This document shows positions 1 through 10,513 of a stretch of DNA of 64,000 nucleotides, piece after piece. The DNA comes from Phanerochaete sordida. Lineage: Eukaryota; Basidiomycota; Agaricomycetes; Polyporales; Phanerochaetaceae. The notes below the pieces were generated by a model. That model made no database searches. It was given only the letters and a program-made list of their open reading frames with translations, and had not been told where the DNA came from. The DNA is taken from assembly GCA_019973155.2 (NCBI GenBank), contig BPQB01000016.1, forward strand, positions 372,001 to 436,000, given 5' to 3'. Position numbers and translations under genes: made by a program. Position 1 is the first letter of the stretch. Each line of letters opens with the position of its first letter.

Positions 1-1332
1 GCCGCCGAGCAGCTCAAGCTTGCGCGCGAGCGCGCTGAGGCCGGCATACCAGAGCCCGGCCCGCCTCGGTCCACCCACCCCTCGACTGTAGTCGGCACGC
101 TCACTGCGCCGTACGTGTTAGAGCAGCCCGGACGCGCAGATGAGCAGGAAGAGGCCGCTGAGCCGGAGGCCCAGGAGGAGGAGGTCGTCGAGCCGGAGAC
201 CCAGCAGGAGGAAGAGCTCGAGGAGGAGAGCGAGCAGGAGCCCGAGGAGGAGGAGACTGAGATGTCCGAAGTGTCCGAGGAAGAGGACGAGGAGGAGTCC
301 GAGGAGGAGGAAGATTGGACCGATTCCGAGGAAGACCGTTCTGACTCCGACGGCGACAATACCCACTTCGAGCCCGAAGACGACGGCGACGACGATGTCA
401 AGCGCGAGCCGAGCGACGGGCCCGACAACGGCGGCTTCGACGGCGGCGCCGGCCGCCCCGCTCGCTTCCGCGACTACAGCGAGGCGACCTCGTCGACGTA
501 CAACGACTCCCGCGCCCCGAGCCCCGAGGCCGACGACCACGCCGACGACAACAACGCCGGGCAGCAAGACGAGGCGCGTGCCCCGAGCGACGCTGCCGAC
601 TCGGGCTACGGATCGCTCCCGCGCGAGGCGGCGCCCGTGCCCCGCAGGTCGTCACCCACGCCTCGCAGGTCGTCGCCCGTATCCCGCAGGTCGTCGCGCC
701 GCCCGCAATCCCCATGCCCGGTGCCCATCCTCGCCCGCATCCGCGCAATCCGCTACCCCCGCGACGAGCCCGAGCCCGAGCTCCGCCACCGCATCCCGCA
801 GGGCGCCGCCGCGCCGCCCGCGCCCCCGGCCGCGCCCGTCGCGGGCCCGTCGACGCGCCCCATGCGTGGGCTGCCGCGCCGCCGTGGGGACGAGGATGTG
901 AAGATGGAGGAGGACGTCGCGCAGGTCCCCGCCGCGACGGCTCCCATCCCCCAAGCCCCCATTCCCCAGGCCCCCATCCCCCAAGCCCCCATCAACCCCG
1001 CGACCGGCCGCCCGACGCTCTTCCCGGGTCTCACGCTCCCCGCGCCGAACGTGCCCGCGGGCTTCACGGCGCAGCCGTACTTCCAGCAGACGATGCCCTG
1101 GCCGCTCGCGCCGCCGCTGAGCCTGCGCGTCGCGGTGCCGTTCCCGAACCCGGCGGTGTTCGACGACGGGGCGCTGCGCGAACTGCGCGAGCTGCGCGGG
1201 CGCGCGTGGCGCGCGCGCCAGGACGCGCTCAACGCGAGCGCGGTCGTGTGTGCGTGCGACGGCGGGCCGTGTGTCTGCCCGCTGTGCCCGTTCTGGCTCG
1301 ACTACTACGGGCGCGAGCGGCGCGAGCAGTAG
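1..1332 (+). CDS. Acidic low-complexity protein, 3' part
   Basis: The frame is open from base 1, so the gene starts upstream of the window and only the last 443 codons are seen. The N-terminal half is dominated by Glu/Asp runs, followed by Ser/Arg/Pro stretches containing three RRSSP-like repeats and then three tandem PIPQAP hexapeptides (about 944-994). The C-terminus is different: it is ordered-looking and ends with a cysteine cluster (CACDGGPCVCPLC) and a tryptophan, which could bind zinc. No family is recognised. An acidic, disordered protein of this type is often nuclear, but that is inference. The opposite strand also has a long open frame (652-1908), which I take as a shadow of GC-rich codon use. 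Whether an intron lies within the visible part cannot be excluded. Confidence 0.7.
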   Translation, partial: AAEQLKLARERAEAGIPEPGPPRSTHPSTVVGTLTAPYVLEQPGRADEQEEAAEPEAQEEEVVEPETQQEEELEEESEQEPEEEETEMSEVSEEEDEEESEEEEDWTDSEEDRSDSDGDNTHFEPEDDGDDDVKREPSDGPDNGGFDGGAGRPARFRDYSEATSSTYNDSRAPSPEADDHADDNNAGQQDEARAPSDAADSGYGSLPREAAPVPRRSSPTPRRSSPVSRRSSRRPQSPCPVPILARIRAIRYPRDEPEPELRHRIPQGAAAPPAPPAAPVAGPSTRPMRGLPRRRGDEDVKMEEDVAQVPAATAPIPQAPIPQAPIPQAPINPATGRPTLFPGLTLPAPNVPAGFTAQPYFQQTMPWPLAPPLSLRVAVPFPNPAVFDDGALRELRELRGRAWRARQDALNASAVVCACDGGPCVCPLCPFWLDYYGRERREQ

Positions 1333-1958
1333 AGGCGTCCCGTTGTTGAGTTTTTCTTTCTTTCTTTCGTGTTTCCGTGTTCGTGTTCCCGAGTGTCCCT
1401 GTCCCGAGTCTTGTTCCGTGTACAGTAGAGTTTGTGTTTCCGACGTGTCTCGTGTGTGTGGCTGCTTCTGTGTACGATAGCGAAGGTGTTCTCGTGGTCG
1501 TGTAGTGTCTCGGACTGTGCTCCTGTGCTCCTGTGCCTCCCGTGTCTGTAGTGTTCGAGTGTCTCCTGCGTCCGTGTGCTCCCGTGTTCGTGTGTTCGTG
1601 CCTAACATGTTGCTCGGCGGTTTGTACATCTGGTCGTGATATCTATCGGTCGTGTTCGTGCGTGGACCACAGCGTGTGCGACGTCTGAAGGGAGAGGAAG
1701 AATCGTATAGAGGCGAGCGCTGCTCTGGGGTATATATGTGACTGTGTCTGTGTCTGTCGAGGCTGGACTGTCCTAAGGTCAGACATCCTTGTCGTCCACA
1801 TGGAAGAGTGGTCAAACGCACCGTACTTTGGCTTTGGTCCTCGTCCTTTGGTGCGGCTATGGACGGCGTATGACGTTGAAGATGAGCACGAGGGAGGGCG
1901 GTCGTCAAATGTGGCCTGTACCGGTGCCCGGACTGAGGCCGTCCGCCGTCGAACTGGC
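1333..1958. other. Intergenic, 3' flank of the acidic gene
   Basis: A short TTTC tandem run follows the stop codon (about 1350-1370) and the next 300 bases are rich in TGTG/GTGT. There is no convincing gene. Open frames on both strands are short or are extensions of shadows. Confidence 0.5.
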
Positions 1959-1959
1959 C

Positions 1960-3290
1960 CCTGCTAGGACATACGAGTCAGCCTGGGGCTTGCAGACGCC
2001 TTTCGGTGCGCATATATGGACAGACCTGCGATGTTGGCTGAAAGCGCAAAATCAAGGGTGCCAGCAGCGCCTTCGATACATGCGCCGTCGTCCATGCGAT
2101 TGCGTGATGTAGGCCTTCGTTTCGTGATGGCAGGGCACATGAACCAGTTCGAGGAGCGGGCCTGGGTGCATAGGTGGTCCGATACCGGAGAGCGATGGCT
2201 TCGTGGCCTGGAATCTCCGTCCATGCTAGAGCCGTCCGCTTTCACGACGTCCTCTGTAGGAATATGGGTCAGCACTGGGCTTACAAACATCTTTCGATGC
2301 GCATATATGGACAGACCTGCGATGCAAGCTGAAAGCGCAAGATCAAGGGCGCAGGCTGCGCGTGACGTATCCCTCGCCGGCTTGCGACTTCGCGGCCCGG
2401 GCCTGCACTTGACGGTGGTAAGACCAGTGAACTTGTTCCTGAATCGGGCCTGGCCGCATAGACGGTGTGATATCGAAGGACGCAGAAAGCGAAGGCGGGC
2501 GGCCTGACATCTCCGAGGAGCGTCTTCGCTAGACGTTCAGCTTGCTTCTGATGAGACACATGTGTTAGCCGCAGCGCTATATCCGCGTAGATGAGCGCGT
2601 AGACGGACGTGCCTGTGACGTTCGCTGAAAGCGACGGCGACGGCGACGAGGTGAGCCCGGGCACCCCTAGAGTAGCATAGCATTTAGTATCGACCGCACC
2701 TGCACAAATGGACAGACCTGATGCGTTCGCCCGAAGCGCAGGATGGAGAGTGGTGGTAGGGCATGCTCTAGACCTCGCTGTATGCGCCGTCATTGGTGCG
2801 AGCACGCAGGCTACGCCTTGTGTGAAGAGTATGAGAGGTGGTGTAATGGGTGGAGAGGGGGCTTGGCCGCGTGGGCGCCATGAGTGCACGATGGCCGCGG
2901 AAGCGTGTGAGGGGATAGTTGCGGATAGTGGGCTTGATTCTTCACAGCGAGGGTATCGGGAGGTGGCGAAGCATTCCAGACCACTTAGAGACTATGAGTC
3001 ATAGACCTAAGTATGTTAGCATCCATGCAGGCCTGTATCGCTTGCGTAAGTGCACGCACCTGCAACATGCGCTTGAAGCGCAAGACCAGTGAGATCAGGA
3101 TCGCGTGCTCGCCCTCGCGCAGCAGGCAGCCCCGTGGATCCACTTGTTGTATGCTCCTCCAGTATAGATCCTAGGTCCCAGAGTCGTCAACGCCGGCGGC
3201 GAGTCCTTTGTGACGTACCCGCCTGAAAGAACCCGTGCCGTCCGCGGCGTGCTGAAAGCGCAGGTCGACGTCGGGGACGTCGTGCTGCAC
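1960..3290. repeat. Diverged tandem repeats, unit about 290 bp
   Basis: The block ATATATGGACAGACCTGCGA occurs at about 2012 and again at about 2301, each time followed by GCTGAAAGCGCAA and a purine-rich AAG/GGG stretch. Flanking sequence (GTCAGC...GGGCTTNCAAAC...) is also shared, giving a unit of about 289 bp. Weaker copies of the GAAAGCG(CA) core follow near 2620, 2725, 3075 and 3250. No intact gene runs through it. On the minus strand the core reads as LRFQ.A-like peptides, so the array may descend from a duplicated coding piece, but the frames are broken. Confidence 0.65.
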
Positions 3291-3959
3291 GTCGAGCAGC
3301 AGATCGTGGGGGATGTGTGGACATAGAACTCGTGCTGAGGCAGCGGGGCTGGATGGTGGGGAAAGGCAAGGAGGATTCGAGGCGGGTCGTGGGCGCGAGG
3401 ATGCAGCGTGAAGAATTTATATGCCACGTGCCTCAAGGCCGTCGTGGCGTTACCTCCCTCGATCGGCATTAGCGGCGGAGCGCGCGTATCGTTGATCCGC
3501 CCCCGCTACCCGACGCTAATTTTCCCGGTAAGGCATAGGCTCGGGTGCCGCCATCTCCATAAGCGGTAGTTTTATCGGTGTGGCGTAGTGTGCAAAGCAC
3601 GCATGGTTTTATGCTAGAAAAGAGGTCATGGCGCAGACCGCGACGCTGAACTGGCCTAAACGTTTCGGACAAGGCTGTCGAGGAGTCTATACACTCGTCA
3701 AGCAGCATAAGTATATCCTGCGAGAGTGGGTCGATGTAAGATAATTCAGTCAATTGAACGCATTACGAAGCTAACAAAGGTTGAATGCGAGGTGTGTGAA
3801 CTGGGCCTGAAGAATAGAAGTGCCCGGAGTGCTTGCCTTGTACTGGACAAATACTGACCGCGGCACTGAAACTCCCACTCCGTGGGTACTCCTCGTCCTC
3901 AGTCACCTGCGCCCAAATTGCCCTCCATCCTACAGTGCTATCGGGAGAACGACCGCCGT
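3291..3959. other. Intergenic, no gene seen
   Basis: Minus-strand frames at 3095-3469 and 3469-3753 are open for about 100 codons but show no domain, signal peptide or splice pattern. I do not call them. Confidence 0.4.
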
Positions 3960-4283
3960 TTAGGTTGGTCGTGAAGACCTTGCTACCGCTCGCATCGTGT
4001 CGCGCGAGGCCCTAGCACCACCCGTGCTGACGTCGATGAGCGGCAAGAACTGGCCTAGTGGGACGTCTCCGGCGCCGCGCGCGTCGAGGGGCGTGTTCGA
4101 AAGGGCGCGCGATGCCCCGACGCCGCCGGTGCCGACGTCTACAATTGGAGAGAACGGAGCTGCTGGCGGGGTGCCGGCCCGCACCCACAGGGCCTGGGGC
4201 TCCGCTGCGGGCGCCGCGTGGACGAGGGCGAGGGCGAGGAGGGCGGGAAGGAGGAGAGAAGCGGTGAGTGTGGGTGGACGCAT
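3960..4283 (-). CDS. Small secreted protein with two internal repeats
   Basis: The start chosen is the ATG at 4283, because it begins a classical signal peptide (MRPPTLTASLLLPALLALAL, then VHAAPA) and lies 76 bp downstream of a TATAAA box (4359-4364). The product would be 107 residues. The mature part holds two imperfect repeats, SPIVDVGTGGVGASR and LPLIDVSTGGARASR, spaced by about 20 residues, each ending in a basic residue. It has no cysteines. Small repeat-bearing secreted precursors are common in fungi and some are cut by Kex2-like proteases, but no KR site is present here, so processing is only a possibility. A 3' intron cannot be ruled out because a GTAGCAAG donor-like site lies near the stop. 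No homologue is recognised. Confidence 0.55.
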   Translation of the reverse strand: MRPPTLTASLLLPALLALALVHAAPAAEPQALWVRAGTPPAAPFSPIVDVGTGGVGASRALSNTPLDARGAGDVPLGQFLPLIDVSTGGARASRDTMRAVARSSRPT

Positions 4284-4358
4284 GGACGAACCTGGCGTTG
4301 GTGGTGGAGAGTGTGGCGAGTGGTGGTGCTGAGCGCTGTTGCTGTCGGCGTGGCGCGA

Positions 4359-4364
4359 TTTATA
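4359..4364 (-). promoter_or_regulatory. TATA box of the small secreted protein
   Basis: TATAAA read on the minus strand, 76 bp before the ATG at 4283. The spacing matches the other TATA-bearing secreted-protein genes in this window. Confidence 0.6.
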
Positions 4365-4412
4365 CCCCGGGTAGAGTCGATGCCGCGATGTCTGAAAGCC
4401 GCGCACCAGCAT

Positions 4413-5092
4413 GCACGTCGTCTCGTGTGCGCCCCAGCGGCTGTGAGGCGTACTTATCTTCCATCATCGAGTCGGCACGAGCAGCGCATGCGCGTTGTAG
4501 CTAGCTGCCGTCTCCTGACGACACCCCCATTGTCGGCGGCAATCGTCCGCAATAGTGCTGCCTTGATTTTTCTTGATGCAGAGGCAGCTAACGAGAGCCT
4601 CCACAGAGTCTTGTACTTTGAGTGACTATCGCGAATGCAAACAACGCAATCGCGCAAGGAACAGTTAGCTCGCAGGTTAGGCTGCAAGAAAGTGCACCTC
4701 AGTACGGCCACAGACACATCGTCTCCGTTCATATTTACAGCGCGTGCCACTATTCGGTCGGACGGCCACTCGTGCTTCTCATTGTCAATGCACAGCATTG
4801 GTCCCCGTGCGAACAGCCTTATGGCAGATGATTTCGTTCAAAGGCTCCGAGAGGATGCTCTGCACTCATGTCGACATCGCCTGTTGAGGCATAACGATAT
4901 CAGCCTAACTGTGCAGTCGGCCACGGCTAGAGTGAGAATACGTCACTCACTAGGATGATCATCTGTCGCCACACCATCACTGCTGGGAAACGAGTCGCAC
5001 AGCTTAGACTTCGTTCAAGAGTAGGACTTGGGTAACACAAGCGATGATTGCAGGATATCGACAAGAAGGTGCACATGGACACTTAGCGCAAG
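4413..5092. other. Intergenic, no gene seen
   Basis: Short frames on both strands only. This is the 3' flank of the F-box-like gene and the 5' flank of the small secreted gene. Confidence 0.45.
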
Positions 5093-6396
5093 GTATATAG
5101 TTCCGACGGTGCCGGATACTCGACAGTCTTCCCGACTTTGTAGAAGTATTCATGCTCGTACGGTTTCTTCTCACGAGCGGCGGCCTCCCTTTCGAAGTCA
5201 CGGACTTTGAAAACGACTTCCACTGTCTTACCGGACTTCACGGCGCTACTAGCAACGACCGTCTTGGCAACGTCGACATATGTTGAGCTGCCCTCGAGGG
5301 CAACCGCGAGGTCGTGGGCCCGATCTTCCGCTTTGTCGCTCTGGACGTTGGTGGTGATGCGAATCTTTGCCAGATTCTTCCGCTTCAGGAACGGCAGGAG
5401 CTGCAGACATGGTAAGCGGAGGGACCAAAGACTAGCACTTGTAGAGCTACCTTGTCGACCAGGGAGACACGGAGTTCCCGCACTTCTGGTGCAGCCCTCG
5501 CCAGTCCTACGACGAACGTGCTCAGGGACACATCAACATATCGCTGCGAACAAAGTGAGCTCACTTTTGGCCGTAGCATCATTCCATAAGCAAATGCGGT
5601 CGACCACTTCGACGTTCGGCGCGGCCTTGGCCATGGCAGAAATGAGCTGCGACCCGTCGCCCTCGTTGCACGTGACATCCATGGCGTTGGGGCACGCGCG
5701 CAGGATGTTGTGGGCGCACGTCGGTAGGATCAGCGTGCGTATTTGAGGGAGATTGACCTTCTCGAACGCGTTCTTGAGGGCGGTGGTCATTTGCGAGTGC
5801 GCGTGCATAACGCGAAGGGTGTGCAGGTTCGGAAGGGCCTTCAGGCATGCCGCGAACGCCGGCAGGACGCTCTCCGTCGAGGTACGCGTGAGCGAAACCG
5901 TCACGACCCTGCGAGAACCGGGCTCAGAGGGCAGGCAGAAGCACGGCTGGCGCACTCACCGGACGTGTTCTGCGAGATGCGGGCACTCGACAAGCATGCG
6001 CGACGTGCTCTCCAGCCTCTCCGCGAGCTGCTTGTACCAGACCCGCGAGCCGCGGACCACACAGGCCTCCACATGCTCGTAATACTTCGGCAGGCAGGAT
6101 GCCCTGAGCGCGTGGCAGGTCTGCGTCAACGCGCGTAACACGTCTGTTCTGTACACGAAGGTCTCGTCCAAGTGAGGCTTGTTGTCGAGGACATCCTCTC
6201 GTGTGATTAGCTGCGCCTCGCCAAGTAGGTTTTCATAAATCTTGTCGAAGAGCTCCACCGGCAGCGCGAGGAGCCCACTCGTGTTCTGAGGTAGCTGTTC
6301 CCCTAAGTCAACTTTGACTCTCTTCTTGTCGTCCTGCTCTGGCTTCGGCGGTTCTTCAGGATCTTCCGCTTTTCTCTTACGGACGCGAGGAGGCAT
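5093..6396 (-). CDS. F-box-like protein
   Basis: The start is the ATG at 6396, opening with a basic MPPRVRKRKAED stretch and a Lys/Glu-rich linker. An F-box-like motif follows at about residues 39-60 (LLALPVELFDKIYENLLG). F-box proteins normally tether substrates to Skp1-cullin ubiquitin ligases. The remainder looks like leucine-rich segments (LPNLHTLRV, VRELRVSL). Exon 1 ends at 5960 and exon 2 begins at 5908 (51 nt intron), rejoining the frame exactly. A later intron runs from GTAGCT to CTGCAG near 5405-5450. The join near 5545-5610 is unsettled: the frame must shift, and the only fitting intron of about 61-64 nt has a weak donor (GTGGTC or GTCGAC). A frameshift or another splice site is possible. 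The stop is TAA at 5093-5095. Such lineage-specific F-box/LRR genes are abundant in agaricomycetes. Confidence 0.7.
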
Positions 6397-6649
6397 TTTC
6401 AAGCCAGAGTTGTAGAGAAGTTTAGATAAGTAGAAGACGAGGATGATGAGGTCAAGAGGCAAGTCGCCGTTTCGGCGTCTACGCGTAGTAATCGCGTCGC
6501 TCGCGTCGCGTCCGGCGGATGCAATTTCCGCCATATCTCGGGCACACGCTATTGACGATAATCTAGTGATTAATTTGCTACAGTCCATCCATATGATATC
6601 CAAGTTTCCTATAGTACAGTCAAACCGTGATAGATGTTGTCGTGGCAGC

Positions 6650-8965
6650 TCATGGGCCCTCGTACGGTGGAGGCCCGCCGGGTCCGACTAGAGTTTGCCA
6701 ATGGAACGACTCAATGTGCTCAGTGTGCTTCCACGTCCGGATCGTCTCGCCGTAGTCTTCGATCGAGTATATGCGGAAGCGGCGGTCGAAGCCAATCTTG
6801 CTGTAGCCAGAGTAGGATCCGCCTCCGCCGAAGCAGTTCCAAACGCCCTGCACGCGCCGACAGTTGTCTGTGACTGCAGCGAAATAACGTTAGAGCTAAG
6901 CCCTCTGCGGAAGACGGTTGACTTACTATGACAATGTCCGTTGGCGATGACCTTGACCTCACGGGCATGGCCGCCGCCGGTGTGATCAGTCTCCAGGGCT
7001 TGGAGGACGCCCTTGTGGTAGAAGCCGTCCTGCTTCGTAGAGCTTCCGCGTGGCTCAAGGCCGTGCAGGCCGACGTCGAGGGGCGCTTTGGTGATAGGAT
7101 TGAGGTCTGCCATCGCGTAGGCCTCTTGGCTATGTCGGAGGAAGTCAGCACGCGCGGTCGAAGATGGGTCGAGGACATACAGAGGTATGTGGAAAAACAT
7201 CATTGCGTTTGGCTTAGCGAGTCGAGTCTCGGGCGTGATCTGGCCCTGTCGCTTCCAGACCCCACCTAGATCCTTGACGTTGTCTGGCATAAACGGTCGT
7301 ACGATAGGAGAAATACGAGCTGATGGGACGTCGCTCAGAATCGTGCAACTACAGAGAAGACGTCGCACTCACAAGATTGTTCCAGGAACCAATTGATCTG
7401 GTCGGTGTGAATCCAGTCGTAGTTCACCGAGTGCGTGAACCCGAAGAAGTCCCAGCTCGACTTCTCGTACGCGCCGGAGTCAAGGAAGTAGAGAGTCAAC
7501 AGATGGGTCTTGGACGGATCGGCACTGAAGACCTTCAGGACGTAGTTGCCCACTCCGTGGATGTCCTTCGGCCCCGCCTCGACAAGGCTGTAAGGCAGGC
7601 CCTGCATGTACCGGACTTGCTCGAGGCGGGTCTCGCCGTCTTCGTCATCGTGGTTCCCGAAGATCGCGGCCCAAGGAATCTGCCGCTCCGTGACAGTCCG
7701 CGCAAACTTGGCGAGTACGCTTCGCGCGTCCCAAGAGGTCGTTTGGCCGTTGAGCTGGTCGCCGGTGAAGACAACGAGATCGGGCTTTTCCTTGTCGAGG
7801 ACGGACGCGAGCAGGGAGAGGGTCATGTTATCCGAACCCGAAGGATCACATTCGATGGACATGTCGCGACAGTCGCCCTGGTTCACCGAGAAATGCAGGT
7901 CCGCGATCTGCATGACCTTGAACTTTCCATCGTGCGAGAAATGCAGCGGACCAGCACGAGGCGGCGCTGCAGAGACTTCAGCTAGGAGCTTCACAAGGAT
8001 GAATGTGACACGTACGCTTGACACCCCGGCGAATCGTGAGCCAGACATCCTCGAGCTTCTTCGCTGAGTCTTTGGCTCCGACGGGTCGCTCAAGCTTCTC
8101 AAAGCCATACCACGGCGCGTCATCCCCAAAGGTGACGTCAAGTTCGGTGATGAGGTTATTCTGGCGCTCCTCTTGGGACATCTCGCTGAGAGTCTTGTTC
8201 TTGTTGTACCAGAGGAAGAGCTTCTGTCCACGCGGACTAATGGGCATCGATACCTTGTACCAAGTCGGGGCGAATGGTGAAGGCGTCTCGTGCTCGGGTA
8301 GGACGCGAATATCGGTGATGAGAGGTATGTCTAATCTGCGCGTGCGGCGGTACCACACGTTCTTGGGAACGATGAGCCGCGGGCAACCACCAAACGATCA
8401 AACGACGCACCATATAAGAGAGGCCCTGCTTGTTGACATTTGGCGCAACTTGAACCCATTTCCCTTTCGCCGCATCGTCGCCCTTGGTTGACGAGGGTGC
8501 GCAAAGGTCCATTGCAATGTCAGGCATAAACCATGGGTCGATGAAGCACTGCGTAACCTCAATCTCCGACACTTTATAACAGCCGGTTGAGTACTCTACG
8601 TATAATTGGGAGGCCAAAAACTCACAGCCAGTATCGTGCTGCATGATAGGGTCCCAAACATCGAGAGGCAAGCTCGCTGGGTCATACGAGGGCGCCGATT
8701 CGGGATAGGTGACGTTCCACCAGTCGACACCGTCATTCGACGGTTCTGAGATCGTGGTCTCGATGTCTTGGGATGCAGAGCTAGCAACAGGCCTATCAAC
8801 TCTGTCCCAAGCCTGCCATCCTAGTCGCTGCAGGGCGCCCGGTCCGGGATGAGGTTGGTAGAGGACGAAAATGAAGGTGAGGAGGCAGGAGAACCCGAAG
8901 ATCGTCACTGTCGGAGCGAATATTGACCTCAGAAAGCGGCCAAGTCTTGCAAAAGGAGAGACCAT
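6650..8965 (-). CDS. Dcr2-type calcineurin-like phosphoesterase
   Basis: Five exons: 8965-8411, 8361-8016, 7966-7373, 7319-6927 and 6873-6650. Introns are 49-53 nt and the product is 703 residues. A membrane anchor lies near residues 15-35 (TVTIFGFSCLLTFIFVLY). The C-terminal half holds the metallophosphatase signature in order: ADLH, GDQ, GNHDDED and, at the end of exon 4, GHCH. These supply the ligands of the two-metal centre. The rest (IVRPFMPD, MFFHIPL, GGGGSYSGY) matches the fungal family of yeast Dcr2, a phosphatase linked to cell-cycle start and to Ire1 dephosphorylation. Family membership is well supported; the cellular role is inferred. Its 5' end faces uL23m across a short shared promoter region. 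Confidence 0.9.
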
Positions 8966-9202
8966 GGCTGCATGGATCCAAGGAACGTATCGGTGAGAGG
9001 TGAAGTGCTAGTAAAGGCGTGTCTTCGTGATCGAGCTTAACCTGCTCTATATGGGTCACTGGGGGCTATTTGCGAGTGTAATTACTTCGGCTTACTGCCA
9101 TCACGCAAGTTGGTTATCTCGATAGGAAAGTCAACAATTTAGGGAATACAATTTAACCTTGCCTCCTCCCTCCATCTTCCGGTCTCGCACCTCGACGGCG
9201 GG
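8966..9202. promoter_or_regulatory. Shared divergent promoter region
   Basis: Only 237 bp separate the ATG of the Dcr2-type phosphatase (minus) and the ATG of mitochondrial uL23 (plus). Both promoters must lie here. I see no clear TATA box, as is usual for housekeeping genes. The stretch around 9075-9160 is the AT-richest part. Confidence 0.6.
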
Positions 9203-10072
9203 ATGCAGGTTTTCCGTCGTCTCTACTCGTCGCTACCCGAGGCCGCGGCTGTTGCTCGAACAGCCTCGACGCCCCGAGCCGTCCGCCTCCGTCGACTCCG
9301 AAAACGTCCAGTCGCACCTGGACAATCCGACGCCAACCCGGACGGCCTTACACCCACCGAGCATGCGCGTTTCCAACGCGACCTCGCGAAGGGTGAACTT
9401 GTAGGCCCCACCGGAGCGTACCTGACGGAGGGCGAGTGGCTCGAGAGGCTCGACTCGCGCCGCACCCGGATACGCGGTACGCGTGCCGTGACGAACGAGG
9501 CCGGCGAGGCGGAGGTCGAGGTCGTCGGTCAGAGGATCTACCTGCCCAACGTCGTGTTCCAGCTCATGCGCAACTTTACACCGCCCGGCCAGCCGTACAA
9601 CCCATACGAGGCAACGTTCCGCGTCCCACCGTCCATCACCAAAACCGATGTCCGGTCGTACCTGCAGGCCGTCTACGGCGTGAAAACCACGTACATCCGC
9701 ACGGACAACTACATGCCCAAACTGAACCGCATTGGCCAGCAAATGGCGAAAGCGTACAAACGTGCGGTCGTCGGCCTCGTCGAGCCATTCTACTTCCCGA
9801 AGGCGACCGAGGACATGAACGTCGGGGACAGGGAGGCGAGGGAGAAATGGTTGGAGGATACCTTCCAGACGAAGGATAGGCTCAACACGATGAAGTCAGA
9901 GATGTTGCGCATGAGTCGCAAGCACAGCGAGGGTTGGAGATGGCGGACGGCGACAACTGCCAAGCGGAGCAACATCGTTCGCTTGATCGCGGAGCGCCGC
10001 GCACAGAGAGAGCAAGCCATTCTCTCTGTGAAGGAACGTATCCGTGCTGCTAGAATAGACATTGAGCCGTAA
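9203..10072 (+). CDS. MRP20: Mitochondrial ribosomal protein uL23m
   Basis: Single exon of 289 residues. The N-terminus (MQVFRRLYSSLPEA) is arginine-rich without acids, a typical matrix-targeting presequence. The core (IYLPNVVFQLMRNF, then RVPPSITKTDVRSYLQAVYG, then VKTTYIRTDNY) is the uL23 fold as found in yeast Mrp20/YmL41. It binds large-subunit rRNA near the polypeptide exit tunnel. The C-terminal third is a basic fungal extension rich in Arg and Lys. Length fits fungal mitochondrial homologues, which are much longer than bacterial L23. The gene is divergent from the phosphatase at 6650-8965. No intron is needed. Confidence 0.92.
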   Translation: MQVFRRLYSSLPEAAAVARTASTPRAVRLRRLRKRPVAPGQSDANPDGLTPTEHARFQRDLAKGELVGPTGAYLTEGEWLERLDSRRTRIRGTRAVTNEAGEAEVEVVGQRIYLPNVVFQLMRNFTPPGQPYNPYEATFRVPPSITKTDVRSYLQAVYGVKTTYIRTDNYMPKLNRIGQQMAKAYKRAVVGLVEPFYFPKATEDMNVGDREAREKWLEDTFQTKDRLNTMKSEMLRMSRKHSEGWRWRTATTAKRSNIVRLIAERRAQREQAILSVKERIRAARIDIEP

Positions 10073-10513
10073 TTTGTGGTATGTGCCAGCTTGCTCCTCG
10101 CGTCAACACGAATGAACCATTTCCACAGGTCTCTGTATCGCTTTTGCTTTGCTCGTAATAGCTCTTCGTGCGTTCATCTGTTATGCACATCTGCGTGAAA
10201 CAGCAAGCCTTGCCCAGGTCGATTTGCGTTCAGTTTTGTAACGCCGTTTGGTACGTCCCCATCGTGTGCATCCCTGCTCGGCTACTTCTGGAAGAAATGC
10301 TGGTACACAGTCATCTCGGAGCCTACTCACGTCGGTGCTCTGCGGTTGAGACATACAACCTTTGAAAGTATGAGAAAAGCCGGTGAAGGTGCTCTAAACG
10401 TCCAAATCCAGCCAAGGTCATCGAAGCACTCGCAAAGTGCCGGGCCACGGTTGGTTCGTTTTGCGAGGCTCGTCGCTTGTTTTACCCTCCTCTTCTACCT
10501 TACACACTCCATA
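10073..10513. other. Intergenic, uL23m terminator and GH16 promoter
   Basis: No gene is seen. The frame of the next gene is open upstream of its ATG, but the added residues have no signal peptide quality. I therefore treat this as 5' flank. Confidence 0.5.

Noticed and set aside
652..1908. 418-codon minus-strand frame opposite the acidic gene
   Set aside because: It mirrors the codon pattern of the plus-strand gene and then runs into the 3' flank; the product is low complexity.
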